Shown: piece by piece, positions 5,662 through 6,481 of the stretch | How positions within the stretch are numbered: position 1 is the stretch's first letter | Layout of the letters: every line of letters begins with the position of its first letter | Assembly (NCBI GenBank): GCA_022511505.1 | Contig: JAFLTK010000172.1 | Span: 1 to 6,481 of the forward strand | DNA: 6,481 nucleotides | Origin: Muribaculaceae bacterium | GTDB taxonomy: Bacteria; Bacteroidota; Bacteroidia; Bacteroidales; Muribaculaceae | Reading direction: 5' to 3' | The notes under the pieces: model-generated | Database searches by the model: none | What the model was told of the DNA's origin: nothing | Seen by the model: the letters and a program-made list of their open reading frames with translations, nothing else | Program-made: the position numbers and the translations under genes

Positions 5662-5684
5662 GGCCATTATTTGCATAAATGGCC
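5662..5684 (+). repeat. Inverted repeat in the GH3 gene leader
   Basis: GGCCATT (5662-5668) and AATGGCC (5678-5684) are exact reverse complements separated by 9 bases. They lie just after the predicted transcription start and before the GH3 start codon. The element could be an operator for a dimeric regulator or an RNA hairpin in the leader. No T tract follows, so it is not a terminator. Confidence 0.5.
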
Positions 5685-5701
5685 ATCGTTAACCTTATCC
5701 C

Positions 5702-6481
5702 ATGAAGAAAACAGCAGTTGCAATAACTCTCCTATTATCAACGCTTTTACCGTTGACGCTCGCGGCGGTGCTCCCCTATCAGGACATCTCGCTGAGCGCC
5801 GAGGAGCGTGCCGATGACCTTATCTCCCGACTGACCCCCGACGAGAAAGTGGTGCTAATGATGGACCGTTCGCCGGCCATCGAGCGGCTCGGCATACCGG
5901 AATATAACTGGTGGAACGAGGCGCTCCACGGCGTTGGTCGCGCCGGTATTGCCACGGTGTTTCCTCAGGCAATCGGCATGGCGGCAACGTTTGACGAGGA
6001 AGCCCTGTTGCGCACGTTTGACCTCATCTCGACCGAAGCACGCGCCAAATATAATGCTTTCAACGCGGCCGGCGACCACAAGCGCTACCACTGTCTGACA
6101 TTCTGGACCCCCAATATAAACATCTTCCGCGACCCGCGCTGGGGACGCGGACAGGAGACCTACGGCGAGGACCCCTATCTGACATCGCGCCTCGGCGTGG
6201 CCGCCGTTCAGGGCCTCCAAGGCTTCAACCCCTATTATATGAAGACAATCGCGTGCGCCAAACACTTTGCCGTTCATAGCGGCCCGGAATGGAACCGCCA
6301 CAGTTTTGACGCCGCCGATATTGACGCCGTCGACCTTTGGGGTACCTATCTGCCGGCTTTCAAAGCGCTCGTCGACGCCGGCGTCGGTCAGGTAATGTGT
6401 GCCTACAACCGCTTTGAGGGCGAACCATGTTGTTCAAGCAAACGACTGCTACACAATATTTTGCGCAACCAATGGAGCTAT
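5702..6481 (+). CDS. Secreted glycoside hydrolase family 3 beta-glycosidase (xylosidase/glucosidase type), N-terminal 260 residues
   Basis: GH3 enzymes remove single sugars from the non-reducing ends of beta-linked plant or dietary glycans by a retaining mechanism. The product opens with a signal peptide: KK at positions 2-3, a hydrophobic core to about residue 20 and probable cleavage near LTLAA (18-22), so it should reach the periplasm. The GH3 N-terminal barrel follows: LTPDEKV (44-50), IPEYNWWNEALHGVGRAG (65-82), FPQAIGMAATFD (87-98), WTPNINIFRDPRWGRGQETY (135-154), GEDPYLTSRLGV (155-166), the substrate-binding pair K187-H188 in CAKHFAVHSGPEWNRHSF (185-202) and VMCAYNRFEGEPCC (231-244). 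The frame is open to the last base. The catalytic aspartate (the SDxGA-type block of the family) should fall about ten residues past the window, so activity cannot be judged. WNEALHGVGRAG resembles beta-xylosidases such as Prevotella Xyl3A, from memory. The sugar specificity is inferred. Full length is likely 700-870 residues. Confidence 0.95.
   Translation, partial: MKKTAVAITLLLSTLLPLTLAAVLPYQDISLSAEERADDLISRLTPDEKVVLMMDRSPAIERLGIPEYNWWNEALHGVGRAGIATVFPQAIGMAATFDEEALLRTFDLISTEARAKYNAFNAAGDHKRYHCLTFWTPNINIFRDPRWGRGQETYGEDPYLTSRLGVAAVQGLQGFNPYYMKTIACAKHFAVHSGPEWNRHSFDAADIDAVDLWGTYLPAFKALVDAGVGQVMCAYNRFEGEPCCSSKRLLHNILRNQWSY

Noticed and set aside
5855..6301. Long minus-strand reading frame opposite the GH3 gene
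   Set aside because: It is antisense to a clearly homologous GH3 coding region and has no family resemblance, so it is a shadow of the codon bias.

Overview
The window looks like chromosomal DNA of a Bacteroidetes (Bacteroidales) bacterium. Three things point there. Several genes are preceded by the phylum-specific promoter pattern TTTG, about 20 bases, TAnnTTTG. YbeY carries the HLCG-x-DDK form of its metal site. The order ybeY-mnmG-apt is, from memory, common in Bacteroidales. GC-rich coding regions beside AT-rich intergenic DNA would suit a Muribaculaceae-like gut commensal, but the family is only a guess.

Left third (1-2794, minus strand): a housekeeping run reads leftward from a well-formed promoter at 2763-2794. 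It holds ybeY (rRNA maturation nuclease), mnmG (tRNA wobble-uridine modification, FAD enzyme) 14 bases later, and apt (adenine salvage), which is cut by the window edge. Between mnmG and apt, three bases after the mnmG stop codon, lies a perfect 16-bp palindrome, TGTTTCACGTGAAACA. It matches the chromosomal centromere site parS bound by ParB/Spo0J. This is the most notable element in the window, because it predicts ParABS-type segregation and possibly nearness to the replication origin.

Middle (2795-5120, plus strand): a gene-free, roughly 400-base divergent region leads into a complete aldo/keto reductase of the YghZ (L-glyceraldehyde-3-phosphate reductase) type. After a short gap with its own promoter comes a two-gene unit: a single-domain DEDDy 3'-5' exonuclease and a 72-residue two-helix membrane protein. 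The unit ends in a hairpin terminator that incorporates the stop codon of the small gene.

Right (5121-6481): about 580 bases hold no convincing gene, but contain several inverted repeats, including competing pairings around 5312-5386 and a terminator-like hairpin facing the minus strand at 5516-5554 that no visible gene accounts for. A textbook Bacteroidetes promoter (5619-5650) and a 7-bp inverted repeat in the leader precede a secreted GH3 beta-glycosidase. That gene runs off the window just before its expected catalytic nucleophile.

Apart from the parS site and the unexplained structured intergenic region, the content is ordinary core metabolism and RNA processing. I see no mobile elements, CRISPR array, tRNA or rRNA genes, and no evident multi-gene defence or biosynthetic system.
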